A DNA stretch of 40,488 nt from SAR324 cluster bacterium (GTDB lineage Bacteria; SAR324; NAC60-12), in the NCBI GenBank assembly GCA_015231885.1, contig JADGAT010000044.1, positions 1-40,488 on the forward strand, read 5' to 3'. Shown here piece after piece: positions 16,639 to 25,899 of the stretch. The notes beneath the pieces were generated by a model. The model saw only the letters and a program-made list of their open reading frames with translations. It did no database searches and was not told where the DNA came from. Made by a program: the position numbers and the translations under genes. Position 1 is the stretch's first letter. Each line of letters opens with the position of its first letter.

Positions 16639-17508
16639 ATGGAAAACTGGACCGACTGGTTTGCTTCACTGCCTGCAATCGAATCGGACTACCTCTCCAG
16701 GGGCTTGCGCTCTTTAATGATCATTATCGTGTTGTGGGGGTTTTACCGATTAATCAATCGTGTTGTCACACAAAGAACCACGGATGTGAACACCCGCTAT
16801 AGCTGGAAAACGGGGACTCGTTATACTTTTGTGCTATTGTCGGCATTTCTGGTTGGGAGGCTGTGGGTTCAAGGATTGAGTACCATCTTTACGGTCCTTG
16901 GCTTAATCAGCGCGGCTTTGACAGTCACACAAAAAGAAGCATTGATGAATCTGACGGGATGGGGGGTTATTTTTTGGCGGAACCTATTTGTATTAGGCGA
17001 TCGCATTCAAATTGGAGTTCACCAAGGCGATGTTGTGGGGATGGGGCCTTTTTATTTTACCTTAATGGAAATAGGAAACTGGGTATCGGGCGACCAAAGT
17101 ACAGGCCGTATCGTCAATGTTCCAAACAGTTTGGTGTGGACAACGCCAGTCGCAAATTACACCCTGGATTTCCCATTCATCTGGAATGAAATTTCATTTA
17201 ATTTGACTCCAGAAAGTGACTGGGAGCAGGCGAGAAATATTTTAAAAGAAATCGGGAATAAACATACCATAGACGTGAATCCAAAAGCCCAATCCGCATG
17301 GAAGCATACCAAAGAAAAAAACATTATTGTGACCACGTTCACTCCCATCGTTTATATGCGTCATCGTTCTGAAAAACCAAGTGGTTACGTCGTCATCCTT
17401 CGTTATCTATGCGAACCGAAAAAACGGAGAGATCGTGAACAGGCAATCATTGATGATGTTTTAAAGACGTTCCAAATCAGTCAAAACATTAACATCCGGT
17501 GGGAATAA
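16639..17508 (+). CDS. MscS-family small-conductance mechanosensitive channel
   Basis: A 289-residue membrane protein. Hydrophobic segments fall at about 25-42 and 62-90, and the pore-lining helix at about 85-105 (GLISAALTVTQKEALMN) leads into the MscS beta domain GWGVIFWRNLFVLGDRIQIG. The VSGDQSTGRIVNVPNSLVW segment is also typical. The C-terminal alpha/beta cytoplasmic domain completes the protein. It should open under membrane tension and release solutes during osmotic downshock. It has fewer membrane segments than large MscK-type members. The next gene starts three bases after its stop, so the two are almost certainly co-translated, and that partner carries cyclic-nucleotide-binding-like domains. 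Confidence 0.88.
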   Translation: MENWTDWFASLPAIESDYLSRGLRSLMIIIVLWGFYRLINRVVTQRTTDVNTRYSWKTGTRYTFVLLSAFLVGRLWVQGLSTIFTVLGLISAALTVTQKEALMNLTGWGVIFWRNLFVLGDRIQIGVHQGDVVGMGPFYFTLMEIGNWVSGDQSTGRIVNVPNSLVWTTPVANYTLDFPFIWNEISFNLTPESDWEQARNILKEIGNKHTIDVNPKAQSAWKHTKEKNIIVTTFTPIVYMRHRSEKPSGYVVILRYLCEPKKRRDREQAIIDDVLKTFQISQNINIRWE

Positions 17509-17511
17509 GGC

Positions 17512-20199
17512 ATGAGAATGGCTGCACTTGAAAAAATTAAAGTAGCTCCTGGCATTGTTTGGGTTGGAATTCCGGAAGCTGATGTTTATGTCCTTTGCGG
17601 ATGTCCTGCGGACAGTGTGAAGCATTTGATCAAAAAAAGGCTGATTGTTTCCAGAGAAACCCATGGGGTGCCTCTGGAAACGGGCCCCAATGCGATCTTG
17701 TTATCTGATACAACGCTTCAAAATGGAAGCTTTGCGAACCTGGCAGAATTTCCAGTCCTTCAGATGTTGTATCGCCAGGGGATGATAATTCCCAATCATC
17801 CCAATAACAAAGGAATTAAACCCGTTATCATGGGAATGGCAGATCAAGTTGATGCACAAATGGAGTATATTTACCGCGGAAATTATGGACTGATCTCAGA
17901 AGAAGAAATTTGCCAAACAGGTATTTTCAAAGCGCTGTCGGCTGAAATGATGCGAATTAAATTACAATTCGCATTTGGGCAAATTCGTAAAACTGAAGAA
18001 CTCTTGGAAAAAAGATACATTGATGATGATCCTGTGGAGATAAGAAATGGTGTGTTTATAAAACGTCTGGGGCTCAATATTTTTGAATTTCAGTTTCAAG
18101 AAGAAACAACCATCGTTGATCTAAATTTAGCCCCGAACGTACAGTATCAGCCACCGTATGAACTGGCCTGCATGCAGATCAGACGAGAATACTTTGCCGT
18201 CCTGCATACAGGAGAGGGCGATGGCTGGGATATCAATCGGCCTTGCATGTCGAGCATTTTGATGTTCCAAGGCAGGCTTTATCTCATTGATGCAGGCCCC
18301 AATATTTTACACAGTTTAATGGCTTTAGGCATCAGCACCAATGAAATTGAGGGCATTTTTCACACTCATGCCCATGATGACCATTTTGCCGGATTGACCA
18401 CTTTGATTCGAACAGATCGGCGTATCAAATACTACACCACTCCATTAGTCAGAGCTTCTGTTTCCAAAAAATTGGCAGCATTGATGTCGATGGATGAAAA
18501 GTATTTTGAAGAATACTTTGATGTGCATGACCTTCAATTTGATGTTTGGAATAATATTGAGGGATTGGAAGTGAAACCCCTTTTCTCCCCTCATCCTGTG
18601 GAAACCAATATTTTTCTATTCCGGACGCTTTGGCAGGCGGGCTATCCCACCTATGCCCATCTGGCAGACATCGCCTCCTTGGATATGCTGCAGCAAATGA
18701 TGACGGCAGGCATGACCCCCGACTGTTATGAGCAAATCAAATCCAATTATCTCACTGCGGTGCAGTTGAAAAAAATTGATATTGGAGGAGGATTGATTCA
18801 TGGCAAAGCTGATGATTTCAAAGAAGACGTTTCCAGCAAAATCATTCTTGCGCATACTGAAAAAAAGCTCACCAACCGGCAAAAAGAAATTGGTTCAGAA
18901 ACAAACTTTGGGATGGTCGATGTGTTGATACCCGCTGTACAGGATTACACGAGGAAGCAGGCTGCTGAATACCTTGCCAATTATTTTCCCATGATTCCTC
19001 CTTATGAATTGGCTCCTCTGTTAAATTGTCCTTTAGTACAATTGAATGCCGGCTCGATTATTCTCAAGCATGCAGACCACAGTGAGGAGGTCTATCTCAT
19101 TATAAACGGGGTGCTGGAGTTGATCTATCCTGATTCCGAGTGCCAAAGTTTTCTTTCGTCAGGTTCATTAATTGGAGAATTGCCTGTCTTGTTCAAGATC
19201 CCTGCTTTGGGAACTTATCGAACAGCAACGGTGATACAAATGCTTAAAATACCAGGTACTCTTTACCAGGAATTTGTCAATCGTAATGACCTTTACGATG
19301 ATATCCAGGGAATTCATCATAAACTCGATTTTTTGCGGAAAAGCTGGTTGTTTGGAGAAAATATATCGTACCCGATACAAACAAAAATCGCCCAAAACAT
19401 GATCTCTAGTGAATACCCTGAAAAAAAACAGATCAAGTCCCTGAAAAAAAACATGCTCTATCTGCTGGAATCTGGAGAAGTTCAACTACTCTATCATGGA
19501 AAAGTCATCGAAACTTTGCGTACTTCAGGACGCATTTTTGGTGAAGACCGTATTCTGTTCGCTCATCCCTCTCCTTTCCATTTTTATTTTGCCCCTTCCA
19601 CCCGCATTTACAAAATACCAGGACATGTGATTCGTGAAATCCCCATTCTTCTGTGGAAATTGCTTCAGATTTGGGAAAGACGGGTGAAACTGATTGGAGA
19701 TTCACCGCTTCAAATGAATCAGAAAGGTTTACTCAAGACCGCAAAACCGAAGAAGAGAAGACCAAATAAGCCCAAACAGATCATTGGCCGTACGGAATTG
19801 ATTGATTTACCGGACTTGGGGCTATTCGGAGTGGATGCCAAAATGGATTCAGGAGCATACACCTCATCCATTCACTGTTCCTCAATTGCCATAGAAGAAC
19901 AATCGCAGGGATTTTATGTTCGGTTTAAAATTCTTGATGAGTCCCATCCTAATTACCAGCAAATGGAGTTCTGCTTACCGGTACATAATGAGAAGCGGGT
20001 GAAAAGTTCATCTGGTGAAACAGAAGATCGAATTTTTATTAAAACCAGGATGTCTTTGTATGGTGAAATCTTTGAAATTGAGCTATCTTTAACAGATCGC
20101 TCCCAAATGAAATTCCCAATTTTACTGGGGCGGAAAGCATTCAAAAAACGATTTATTCTTGATACTGCCAAAAAATACATTGCTTCTCATTCCTTTTAA
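17512..20199 (+). CDS. Multidomain protein: unfamiliar N-terminus, metallo-beta-lactamase fold, two cNMP-binding-like domains, RimK-type protease domain
   Basis: An 895-residue soluble protein. Residues 1-225 form a region I do not recognise, with a CGCP motif near 30. Residues about 235-470 hold a metallo-beta-lactamase-type domain with H286-A-H288-D-D290-H291. Residues about 500-600 resemble a cyclic-nucleotide-binding domain (EEVYLIINGVLELIYP, GSLIGELPVLF), and about 625-735 a more diverged second one (YLLESGEVQLLYHGKVIE, GRIFGEDRIL). After a lysine-rich linker, residues about 757-890 match the retropepsin-like RimK-associated protease family (PF05618): GRTELIDLPDLG, D779-S-G-A, and FPILLGRKAF. 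It is probably a nucleotide-regulated hydrolase/protease coupled to the MscS channel three bases upstream. ATG 17518 is an alternative start. Confidence 0.72.
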   Translation: MRMAALEKIKVAPGIVWVGIPEADVYVLCGCPADSVKHLIKKRLIVSRETHGVPLETGPNAILLSDTTLQNGSFANLAEFPVLQMLYRQGMIIPNHPNNKGIKPVIMGMADQVDAQMEYIYRGNYGLISEEEICQTGIFKALSAEMMRIKLQFAFGQIRKTEELLEKRYIDDDPVEIRNGVFIKRLGLNIFEFQFQEETTIVDLNLAPNVQYQPPYELACMQIRREYFAVLHTGEGDGWDINRPCMSSILMFQGRLYLIDAGPNILHSLMALGISTNEIEGIFHTHAHDDHFAGLTTLIRTDRRIKYYTTPLVRASVSKKLAALMSMDEKYFEEYFDVHDLQFDVWNNIEGLEVKPLFSPHPVETNIFLFRTLWQAGYPTYAHLADIASLDMLQQMMTAGMTPDCYEQIKSNYLTAVQLKKIDIGGGLIHGKADDFKEDVSSKIILAHTEKKLTNRQKEIGSETNFGMVDVLIPAVQDYTRKQAAEYLANYFPMIPPYELAPLLNCPLVQLNAGSIILKHADHSEEVYLIINGVLELIYPDSECQSFLSSGSLIGELPVLFKIPALGTYRTATVIQMLKIPGTLYQEFVNRNDLYDDIQGIHHKLDFLRKSWLFGENISYPIQTKIAQNMISSEYPEKKQIKSLKKNMLYLLESGEVQLLYHGKVIETLRTSGRIFGEDRILFAHPSPFHFYFAPSTRIYKIPGHVIREIPILLWKLLQIWERRVKLIGDSPLQMNQKGLLKTAKPKKRRPNKPKQIIGRTELIDLPDLGLFGVDAKMDSGAYTSSIHCSSIAIEEQSQGFYVRFKILDESHPNYQQMEFCLPVHNEKRVKSSSGETEDRIFIKTRMSLYGEIFEIELSLTDRSQMKFPILLGRKAFKKRFILDTAKKYIASHSF

Positions 20200-20211
20200 C
20201 GAGAAATTCAT

Positions 20212-20353
20212 ATGCCAGACAGGATCATTATTAACAGCCTTCCCATAGAAAAAAGGCAGCATCTCACCATCGATTTCAATGTCGCACAAATTCCCAGCCA
20301 TACTACTCTTCCGGTTGCCCATAAATGAAAAGGGAGCAATAGTCACAACTCTA
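20212..20353 (+). pseudogene. Broken N-terminal remnant of a succinylglutamate desuccinylase/aspartoacylase-like gene
   Basis: ATG 20212 lies 12 bases after the previous stop and opens a 38-residue frame: MPDRIIINSLPIEKRQHL, then DFNVAQIPSHTTLPV, stopping at 20326-20328. This resembles the N-terminus of the AstE/aspartoacylase family, where an I-x-L-P-V-A-x-L-x-T-H-T-P segment precedes a P-V-x-V-x-x-G stretch. Reading from 20318 in another frame gives PINEKGAIVTTL, the plausible continuation, so a frameshift followed by truncation is likely. Such genes commonly neighbour RimK-associated protease genes, which fits the upstream partner. The zinc-binding residues and catalytic core are absent. 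The assignment is from memory of the family. Confidence 0.55.
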
Positions 20354-20404
20354 ATTAAAAAATACAGAAAGTTCAAAATTAGATTCAGGTATTGGAGATA
20401 AAAC

Positions 20405-21778
20405 ATGACCATAGAGACAGAACACACCGTTGAGCCTTTAGATGAGTTGAAAGATGCTCTTCAAGAAGGAAACAAACAGCAATTGGAGACGTTATGTAAT
20501 ACGCTTTCTCCTTCGGAAACAGCAAGGGCTGTTTTACGTTTGGATTCTGAAGACCAAACACAATTGCTGACCTTGCTTGAGCCAAAAGATGCTGCTGAAG
20601 TGATTACTACAATTCCTGAAGAAGAGGCCGCACATTTTATTGAAGAGCTTCCCACTGATCAAGCGGCTCCGATTATTGAAGAGCTACGGAGCAATCATCA
20701 GGCAGACCTGCTCAATTATCTTACAGAGAGCAAGGCTGAACAAATTTTAGAATCATTGTCTACAGAAAATGCATCTGAAATCAAGCAGCTCATGACCTAC
20801 CCGGAAGATACGGCGGGTAGTCTGATGATAACCGAATACCTTGCCTATCCTGAGCACTTCAATGTGGACGATGTGTTAGCTGATCTGCGGCAGCAGGGAG
20901 AAACCTATGCAGATTATGCCATCCAGTATGCTTATGTCATTTCTAAAGCAGGAAAACTGATGGGAGTGCTCCGTTTAAGAGATCTGCTGCTCTCTGTTAA
21001 AACAAGCCCCATTGAGAAGTTAATGATCTCAAATCCATTGTGTTTGAAGGATCATGCTCATTTGAATGAATTGCAGGATTTTTTCAATCAGTATGCATTT
21101 TTGGGAGTGCCGGTTGTTAGTGATGACAATGTATTGGTTGGTATCGTTAGCCGGTTTGCGGTAGAGGAAGCTGTCAAACAAAAAGCAAATAAAATATTTT
21201 TAAAGGTGAGTGGTATTGTTGGAGGAGAAGAATATCGAAGCATGTCTCTGTTTTCGCGGTCGTCCCGCAGGCTCTCCTGGCTTAGTGTGAATATCGTACT
21301 CAATATTGTTGCTGCCAGTGTGATCGCTTTTTACCAGGATACTTTAGAAAAAGCCATCACACTGGCAGTATTTTTACCGATCATCTCTGACATGAGCGGC
21401 TGCTCCGGCAATCAAGCAGTAGCCGTCAGTATGCGTGAACTCTCTTTGGGCCTTGTGCGTCCTAAAGAGTTGTGGCGAGTATTTTCCAAAGAAGCCGCTA
21501 TCGGAATAGTCAATGGAATCGTATTGGGATGCCTCTTAGGAGGAGTTGCTTTACTTTGGAAAGGAAATCCCTACCTGGGCCTCGTCGTTGGTGGAGCCTT
21601 AGCAACAAACACCTTACTTGCGGTTTGCCTGGGAGGTTCCATTCCCTTGGTGCTGCGTAGACTCAAAGTTGATCCAGCACTGGCATCAGGTCCCCTCTTA
21701 ACAACAATTACCGATATGTGCGGTTTTTTCTTTGTTTTGAGCTTTGCCACTATTGTTCTATCAAAGATCAGTGGATGA
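20405..21778 (+). CDS. mgtE: MgtE-type magnesium channel/transporter
   Basis: A 457-residue protein with the full MgtE layout. An N-terminal superhelical acidic domain (about 10-130) is built from LEPKDAAEVITTIPEEEAA-like helical pairs. A CBS pair (about 133-260) is entered by YPEDTAGSLM. Five transmembrane helices (about 290-455) include PIISDMSGCSGNQAVAVSMR and TTITDMCGFFFVL, whose aspartate belongs to the ion pathway. It imports magnesium and is closed when its cytosolic domain binds magnesium. GGAG precedes the ATG. Cysteines within the SGCSGN pore segment, where glycines are more usual, are slightly unusual. Confidence 0.93.
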   Translation: MTIETEHTVEPLDELKDALQEGNKQQLETLCNTLSPSETARAVLRLDSEDQTQLLTLLEPKDAAEVITTIPEEEAAHFIEELPTDQAAPIIEELRSNHQADLLNYLTESKAEQILESLSTENASEIKQLMTYPEDTAGSLMITEYLAYPEHFNVDDVLADLRQQGETYADYAIQYAYVISKAGKLMGVLRLRDLLLSVKTSPIEKLMISNPLCLKDHAHLNELQDFFNQYAFLGVPVVSDDNVLVGIVSRFAVEEAVKQKANKIFLKVSGIVGGEEYRSMSLFSRSSRRLSWLSVNIVLNIVAASVIAFYQDTLEKAITLAVFLPIISDMSGCSGNQAVAVSMRELSLGLVRPKELWRVFSKEAAIGIVNGIVLGCLLGGVALLWKGNPYLGLVVGGALATNTLLAVCLGGSIPLVLRRLKVDPALASGPLLTTITDMCGFFFVLSFATIVLSKISG

Positions 21779-21898
21779 AATTTTGCTCAACTGCAACTCA
21801 AGTAACAGCCTTTAAGCGGAAAAAGTTTGACCCCTCATTATTTCCTGGTAAAGATTAGGGAATTGTTGAGAATTCACTATAAAACTGGTTGAAACTGA

Positions 21899-22804
21899 AT
21901 GCATCATAAATTTTTATCATTCCTGCTCATTTGGTGGATCCTATTGGGAATACTCTGGCATCAACCGGGATATGCAGAGGAGCAAACAGACGTTCAGAAG
22001 GGAGAGTATATTTTCCGGGCAACCGGTGGGTGCGGATGTCATACGGACTATAAAAACAATGGGGAATTTCTGGCTGGCGGCCGAGGAATCCAAACCCCAT
22101 TTGGTATTTTTTATGGCACGAATATCACTCCGGATAAAGAAACAGGCATTGGTCGATGGAGTGATGATGATTTCATCAGGGCCATGACCAAAGGCCTCAG
22201 CCCTCAGGGCACACACTATGCGCCCGTCTTCCCATATACGTCCTTTACTAAAATGACCAGGGAGGATTTGCTGTACCTGAAAGCCTATCTGTTTTCCATT
22301 CCTCCGGTGAAAAAACAAAACAAGCCTCATGATCTGATAGTTCCATTTGGCCAGCAGATTGGTTTCATGTTATGGAAAAAAATACATTTCCGAGAAACGA
22401 AATTTAAACCAAATTCGGAAAAATCGATCCAGTGGAACCGAGGAGCCTATATTGCAGAAACATTGGCGCATTGCGGCGAATGTCATACTCCAAGAGACTG
22501 GCAGGGGGTATTGAAAGAAAAGATGCGTTATGCCGGTTCCCAAGATGGTCCTGAAGGAGAATTGGCTCCCAATATCACTCCGGATGACAAAACAGGAGTT
22601 GGCGATTGGAGCACCGCAGACATGGTTGAATTTCTGAAGACGGGTCTCAAACCAAATTATGATGACTCGCAGGGATTGATGATTGAAGTCATCGAAGAGG
22701 GATACTCGCACCTCAAACAAGAAGACCTGGAAGCAATTTCGGAGTATTTGCGGTCCCTTCCTCCCATTCACAATCCAGAAGCAAGCACCAAAGGCTCAAA
22801 CTGA
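21899..22804 (+). CDS. Secreted diheme-type cytochrome c
   Basis: A 301-residue protein with a signal peptide (hydrophobic FLSFLLIWWILLGILW, cleavage near GYAEEQ) and two cytochrome c domains. The first heme site reads C-G-C-H (one residue between cysteines instead of two) in TGGCGCHTDY; the second is canonical C-G-E-C-H. Both domains have the NITPDKETGIG/NITPDDKTGVG motif and W-S-x-x-D typical of the cytochrome subunits of membrane dehydrogenases. It probably carries electrons in the periplasm, perhaps for a dehydrogenase encoded elsewhere, as none is adjacent. No Shine-Dalgarno is evident. Confidence 0.85.
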   Translation: MHHKFLSFLLIWWILLGILWHQPGYAEEQTDVQKGEYIFRATGGCGCHTDYKNNGEFLAGGRGIQTPFGIFYGTNITPDKETGIGRWSDDDFIRAMTKGLSPQGTHYAPVFPYTSFTKMTREDLLYLKAYLFSIPPVKKQNKPHDLIVPFGQQIGFMLWKKIHFRETKFKPNSEKSIQWNRGAYIAETLAHCGECHTPRDWQGVLKEKMRYAGSQDGPEGELAPNITPDDKTGVGDWSTADMVEFLKTGLKPNYDDSQGLMIEVIEEGYSHLKQEDLEAISEYLRSLPPIHNPEASTKGSN

Positions 22805-22831
22805 AGACGAACTTGAGTGAATCACACCACG

Positions 22832-24088
22832 ATGCTGACCAAAGATCTACTACGTTTTCAAACGGATAAAAACAACGTCTCGCCCTCCTTTGTCAGCCCT
22901 AAAGATCCCGAGCTGCTGGGAGCAGCACAACAACTGCTGGACATATTTGAAGCAAGTGTCAATTGCAGCACCAGAGAAGAGTTACTGGAGAGCAGTAAAG
23001 AAGTGATTGACGGCAGTCGCTGTGAAGCCATTATTATGCGTGGATTGGAGAAGCTGCTCCTGGATCGTACAGAGTTTGAAACAAAATCGAACCCAAAATT
23101 GCTGGAATTGCGTCAAAAAGTTTTTTTGAGAACCAGCGAACTCTTATCCCAGCACAGATACACCAGCCTGAAGGAATACCAAAAACAAGTCGAGGAAGAA
23201 TTTCTGTTTTCTTCAGAAACCATGGGACCCCAACTGTATTCAGATTTACCGCCCTACCAGCAGATTATCCACTTCAAACCATTTTCTCCTGTGAACTTGC
23301 TGCATCGGTACAATTGTGCGCAGGTGCAGGGATTGTTGTTGCGCTGCAGTACTTTGGAGTTAAAAGTTTCTGACGCGCAGCCCGGTTTGTTGAGACAACT
23401 TTGCAAATATTTACGATTTCATCAGCTGCTGGCACAAATCACACTGGATGAAGACAAACTCTATCATTTTACCATTGATGGGCCATTGAGCCTTTTTTAC
23501 CAGACACAAAAATATGGTTTGAATCTGGCAAATTTTTTTCCTGCTATTTTACATCAGCCCACCTGGCAGCTTTCTGCACAAATTCAGATTACCAAACAAA
23601 AACAGTTGTCCCTGGAGTTGGATCAGACGTGTCAGATTCGCTCTCACTACCAGCAGTTTCTGGCGTACATCCCAGAAGAAATAGAGATGTTTCAGCAGAC
23701 ATTCCAACAAAAATCCCAATCCTGGCATATCGAACAAGCCACTCGGTTCATACCACTGGAAGGCGAGTTGTATTGTTTTCCTGATTATACCTTGACTCAT
23801 GCTTCCGGTTTAGGAGTATCCATGGAACTATTCCATGCCTGGCACGCCAGTCACCTCACAGCACGTTTGCATCAATTGGAACATGGCTCGGAATCCCCTC
23901 TGTTGATAGGTATTACCAAAAAACTTCTCAAAGATCCGCTGGTGAAACAAACCGTGGAGAATTCTGCTTACTTTTCTCGATTTGGTTTCATCTTTCGGGA
24001 AATGCCAACCGCCGACAAGGTCACCCCGATTTTAGAGCAGCTCGTGGAAGAAGAAACGTTGTTTTCAGCAGCACCGTCTCACAAGTGA
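22832..24088 (+). CDS. DUF790/Bax1-like nuclease
   Basis: About 418 residues. The N-terminus (MLTKDLLRFQTD...PSFVSPKDPELLGAAQQLLDIF) and the later sections (NRYNCAQVQGLLLRC-like NLLHRYNCAQVQGLL) match the DUF790 family. Its archaeal member Bax1 is a structure-specific nuclease that partners the XPB helicase. A C-terminal nuclease-like region includes FPDYTLTHASG and GFIFREMP. Here no XPB-type helicase is adjacent, which is atypical. I prefer ATG 22832 over GTG 22817 because family members usually begin with MLPxxLLR. The 3' end overlaps the convergent glycosyltransferase gene by 10 bases. Function in DNA repair is inferred from the family only. Confidence 0.7.
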   Translation: MLTKDLLRFQTDKNNVSPSFVSPKDPELLGAAQQLLDIFEASVNCSTREELLESSKEVIDGSRCEAIIMRGLEKLLLDRTEFETKSNPKLLELRQKVFLRTSELLSQHRYTSLKEYQKQVEEEFLFSSETMGPQLYSDLPPYQQIIHFKPFSPVNLLHRYNCAQVQGLLLRCSTLELKVSDAQPGLLRQLCKYLRFHQLLAQITLDEDKLYHFTIDGPLSLFYQTQKYGLNLANFFPAILHQPTWQLSAQIQITKQKQLSLELDQTCQIRSHYQQFLAYIPEEIEMFQQTFQQKSQSWHIEQATRFIPLEGELYCFPDYTLTHASGLGVSMELFHAWHASHLTARLHQLEHGSESPLLIGITKKLLKDPLVKQTVENSAYFSRFGFIFREMPTADKVTPILEQLVEEETLFSAAPSHK

Positions 24089-25803
24089 GTGCTTTTTACA
24101 AAACTTTTGATGATTTCTTTGAGATAGGCAATTTGCCGGGTTTCTTCAATCACATGCAGCATCTTTTCCTGAATTGCTAAATTCAGATTCCCATCTTTAC
24201 CCAATTCAGATTCCCATTTTTGTTGAAAGTACTTAAAATCTTTTGTACTCCAAGTTTTGTCTGGATAAAAATTATCCGGCTGCTTTAACTGAAGAACAGC
24301 AAACGGAGTGTACAGGTTCATCTGTCCTTGTTGTTCCAATCGCATGGCTAAATCGTAATCAAAGTAGCTGTGAGAAAACCGAACATCAAATCCACCGACC
24401 CTATTGAACAACTCTTTGGAAATCATGGCTAAATTGCCACTGATCAGCTGATAGCTTCTTAGTGCCAGCAAGCTGTTGGTATATCCTCTCTCATCAGAAG
24501 TCGCTCCTTTGTAAATGCTGAATGGCCCTTGGCGAGAAAGCACCACGCCGGCTGTTTCAACGCGGCCAACGTTATTGAGTATTTTTCCTCCCACCATTCC
24601 GACCTCTGGGCGTTGTGCCTGTTCCAGCAAACTCTCCAGCCAATCAGCAGAAAGTGCGTCGAACTCTTGAAAGAGGAAGCATAAAAAATCTCCGGTTGCC
24701 TGGGCTGCGGCTTGATTTATTTTTTGGGCCAGAGACATATCTTTGGAGTGATCCAGCAGCAGAATTTCTATATGGGGATAGCGGGTTTGCTCTTGCAGCA
24801 GTGCTGCAGAATCTTCTGAAGATGTGGAGGCAGGAAAACCCACGATGAAAGAAACCCTTTTTTTTTGGAAAGGACGGCGCAAACGGAACATGAAGGGTTG
24901 AATATCAATAACAGTCCCGTTGATCTCATGGCGGTCAAAATAATTTTGTACAATCCGGCGTTGATCTTCCTGAACACGAGGTTTGTTTTCAGGAGAAACG
25001 GAGATGGAAGCAGGGGATTTTCGCCATAAATAAAGAATTTTGTGGATATGCCCAATCATGCGGCTTTTTTCAACACATCGAATGAATAAATCATAATCCT
25101 GCCCTTCCAAACCAGGAGTCCATCCTCCTGCTTCAACAACAATACTTCGACGGAATGCGGAAAGCTGTCCAATCCAATTATGGCACAACAGCATTTCCAG
25201 GTTAAAATCGGATTTGTAAAAATACCCACAAAGTTCATTGTCCATATCAATGAGAGCCGAATCGGAATACAGATAATCCACTTCTGGCTGATCATGGAGG
25301 TGCTTGGCAAACTCAAAAAGGGTGTCTGGTAAAATCAAATCATCACTGTCCACCAGGCACACATACTCGCCTTTTGCCAGAGACAGAGCTTTATTGGAAG
25401 CCCCTGCAATCCCCATATTTTCAGACAGATGTTCCACTCTGATGCGCTCATCTCGGCCTTGGTATTCTCTCAAAATTGGAACAATGTCTGGTTCCGTAGA
25501 GTGATCATTGGCAATACATAATTCCCAGTGAGGGTAGGCTTGGGCCAGTATACAATCCAGTGTTTGCCGAAAAACAGGGAGGGGAGGATTGTAAACCGGC
25601 ATCACAATGCTGATCAGGGGAGGAGCAGCATAACTGCTGATCGTCTGCAGCATTTGCTCTTTAGTTGGCGCCCGCTGACGCTGTTCATCAAAAACCAGCT
25701 TTGGGTTGATCGGCACAGGATGGTGCCGCAACGGATCAGGACGCCCTATGTATTCGGTAAGTTGTCTTTTTATGAAAGAAAATGCTTTGTCTTTTATTGA
25801 CAT
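24079..25803 (-). CDS. Glycosyltransferase with two GT2-type domains
   Basis: A 574-residue soluble protein. Domain 1 (about 62-290) is a classical family 2 glycosyltransferase: ISIVMPVYNPP at the nucleotide-sugar site, CIANDHSTE, a VDSDD metal-binding motif, and GLEGQDYDLFIRC. Domain 2 (about 315-540) has a similar fold (VSFIVGFPAS, SGNLAMISKELFNRVGGFD, YDLAMRLEQQG), but its metal motif is altered to QEFD. It probably transfers sugars to a surface polysaccharide or protein; donor and acceptor cannot be told from sequence. It stands alone, with no other polysaccharide genes in the window. Confidence 0.88.
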   Translation of the reverse strand: MSIKDKAFSFIKRQLTEYIGRPDPLRHHPVPINPKLVFDEQRQRAPTKEQMLQTISSYAAPPLISIVMPVYNPPLPVFRQTLDCILAQAYPHWELCIANDHSTEPDIVPILREYQGRDERIRVEHLSENMGIAGASNKALSLAKGEYVCLVDSDDLILPDTLFEFAKHLHDQPEVDYLYSDSALIDMDNELCGYFYKSDFNLEMLLCHNWIGQLSAFRRSIVVEAGGWTPGLEGQDYDLFIRCVEKSRMIGHIHKILYLWRKSPASISVSPENKPRVQEDQRRIVQNYFDRHEINGTVIDIQPFMFRLRRPFQKKRVSFIVGFPASTSSEDSAALLQEQTRYPHIEILLLDHSKDMSLAQKINQAAAQATGDFLCFLFQEFDALSADWLESLLEQAQRPEVGMVGGKILNNVGRVETAGVVLSRQGPFSIYKGATSDERGYTNSLLALRSYQLISGNLAMISKELFNRVGGFDVRFSHSYFDYDLAMRLEQQGQMNLYTPFAVLQLKQPDNFYPDKTWSTKDFKYFQQKWESELGKDGNLNLAIQEKMLHVIEETRQIAYLKEIIKSFVKSTHL

Positions 25804-25899
25804 GGAGTTGTTTTTCTCTGGTGTGGATCGTTCATTCTGCTATCATGTCGTGAAAGGAATCAATATACAATAGTTTCAGAAATTATAAAATGAGGAAAT

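Noticed and set aside
20122..20427. Minus-strand 101-codon frame between the multidomain gene and mgtE
   Set aside because: It overlaps the end of the sense gene, and most of it is the antisense of the aspartoacylase-like remnant; it has no ribosome-binding site.
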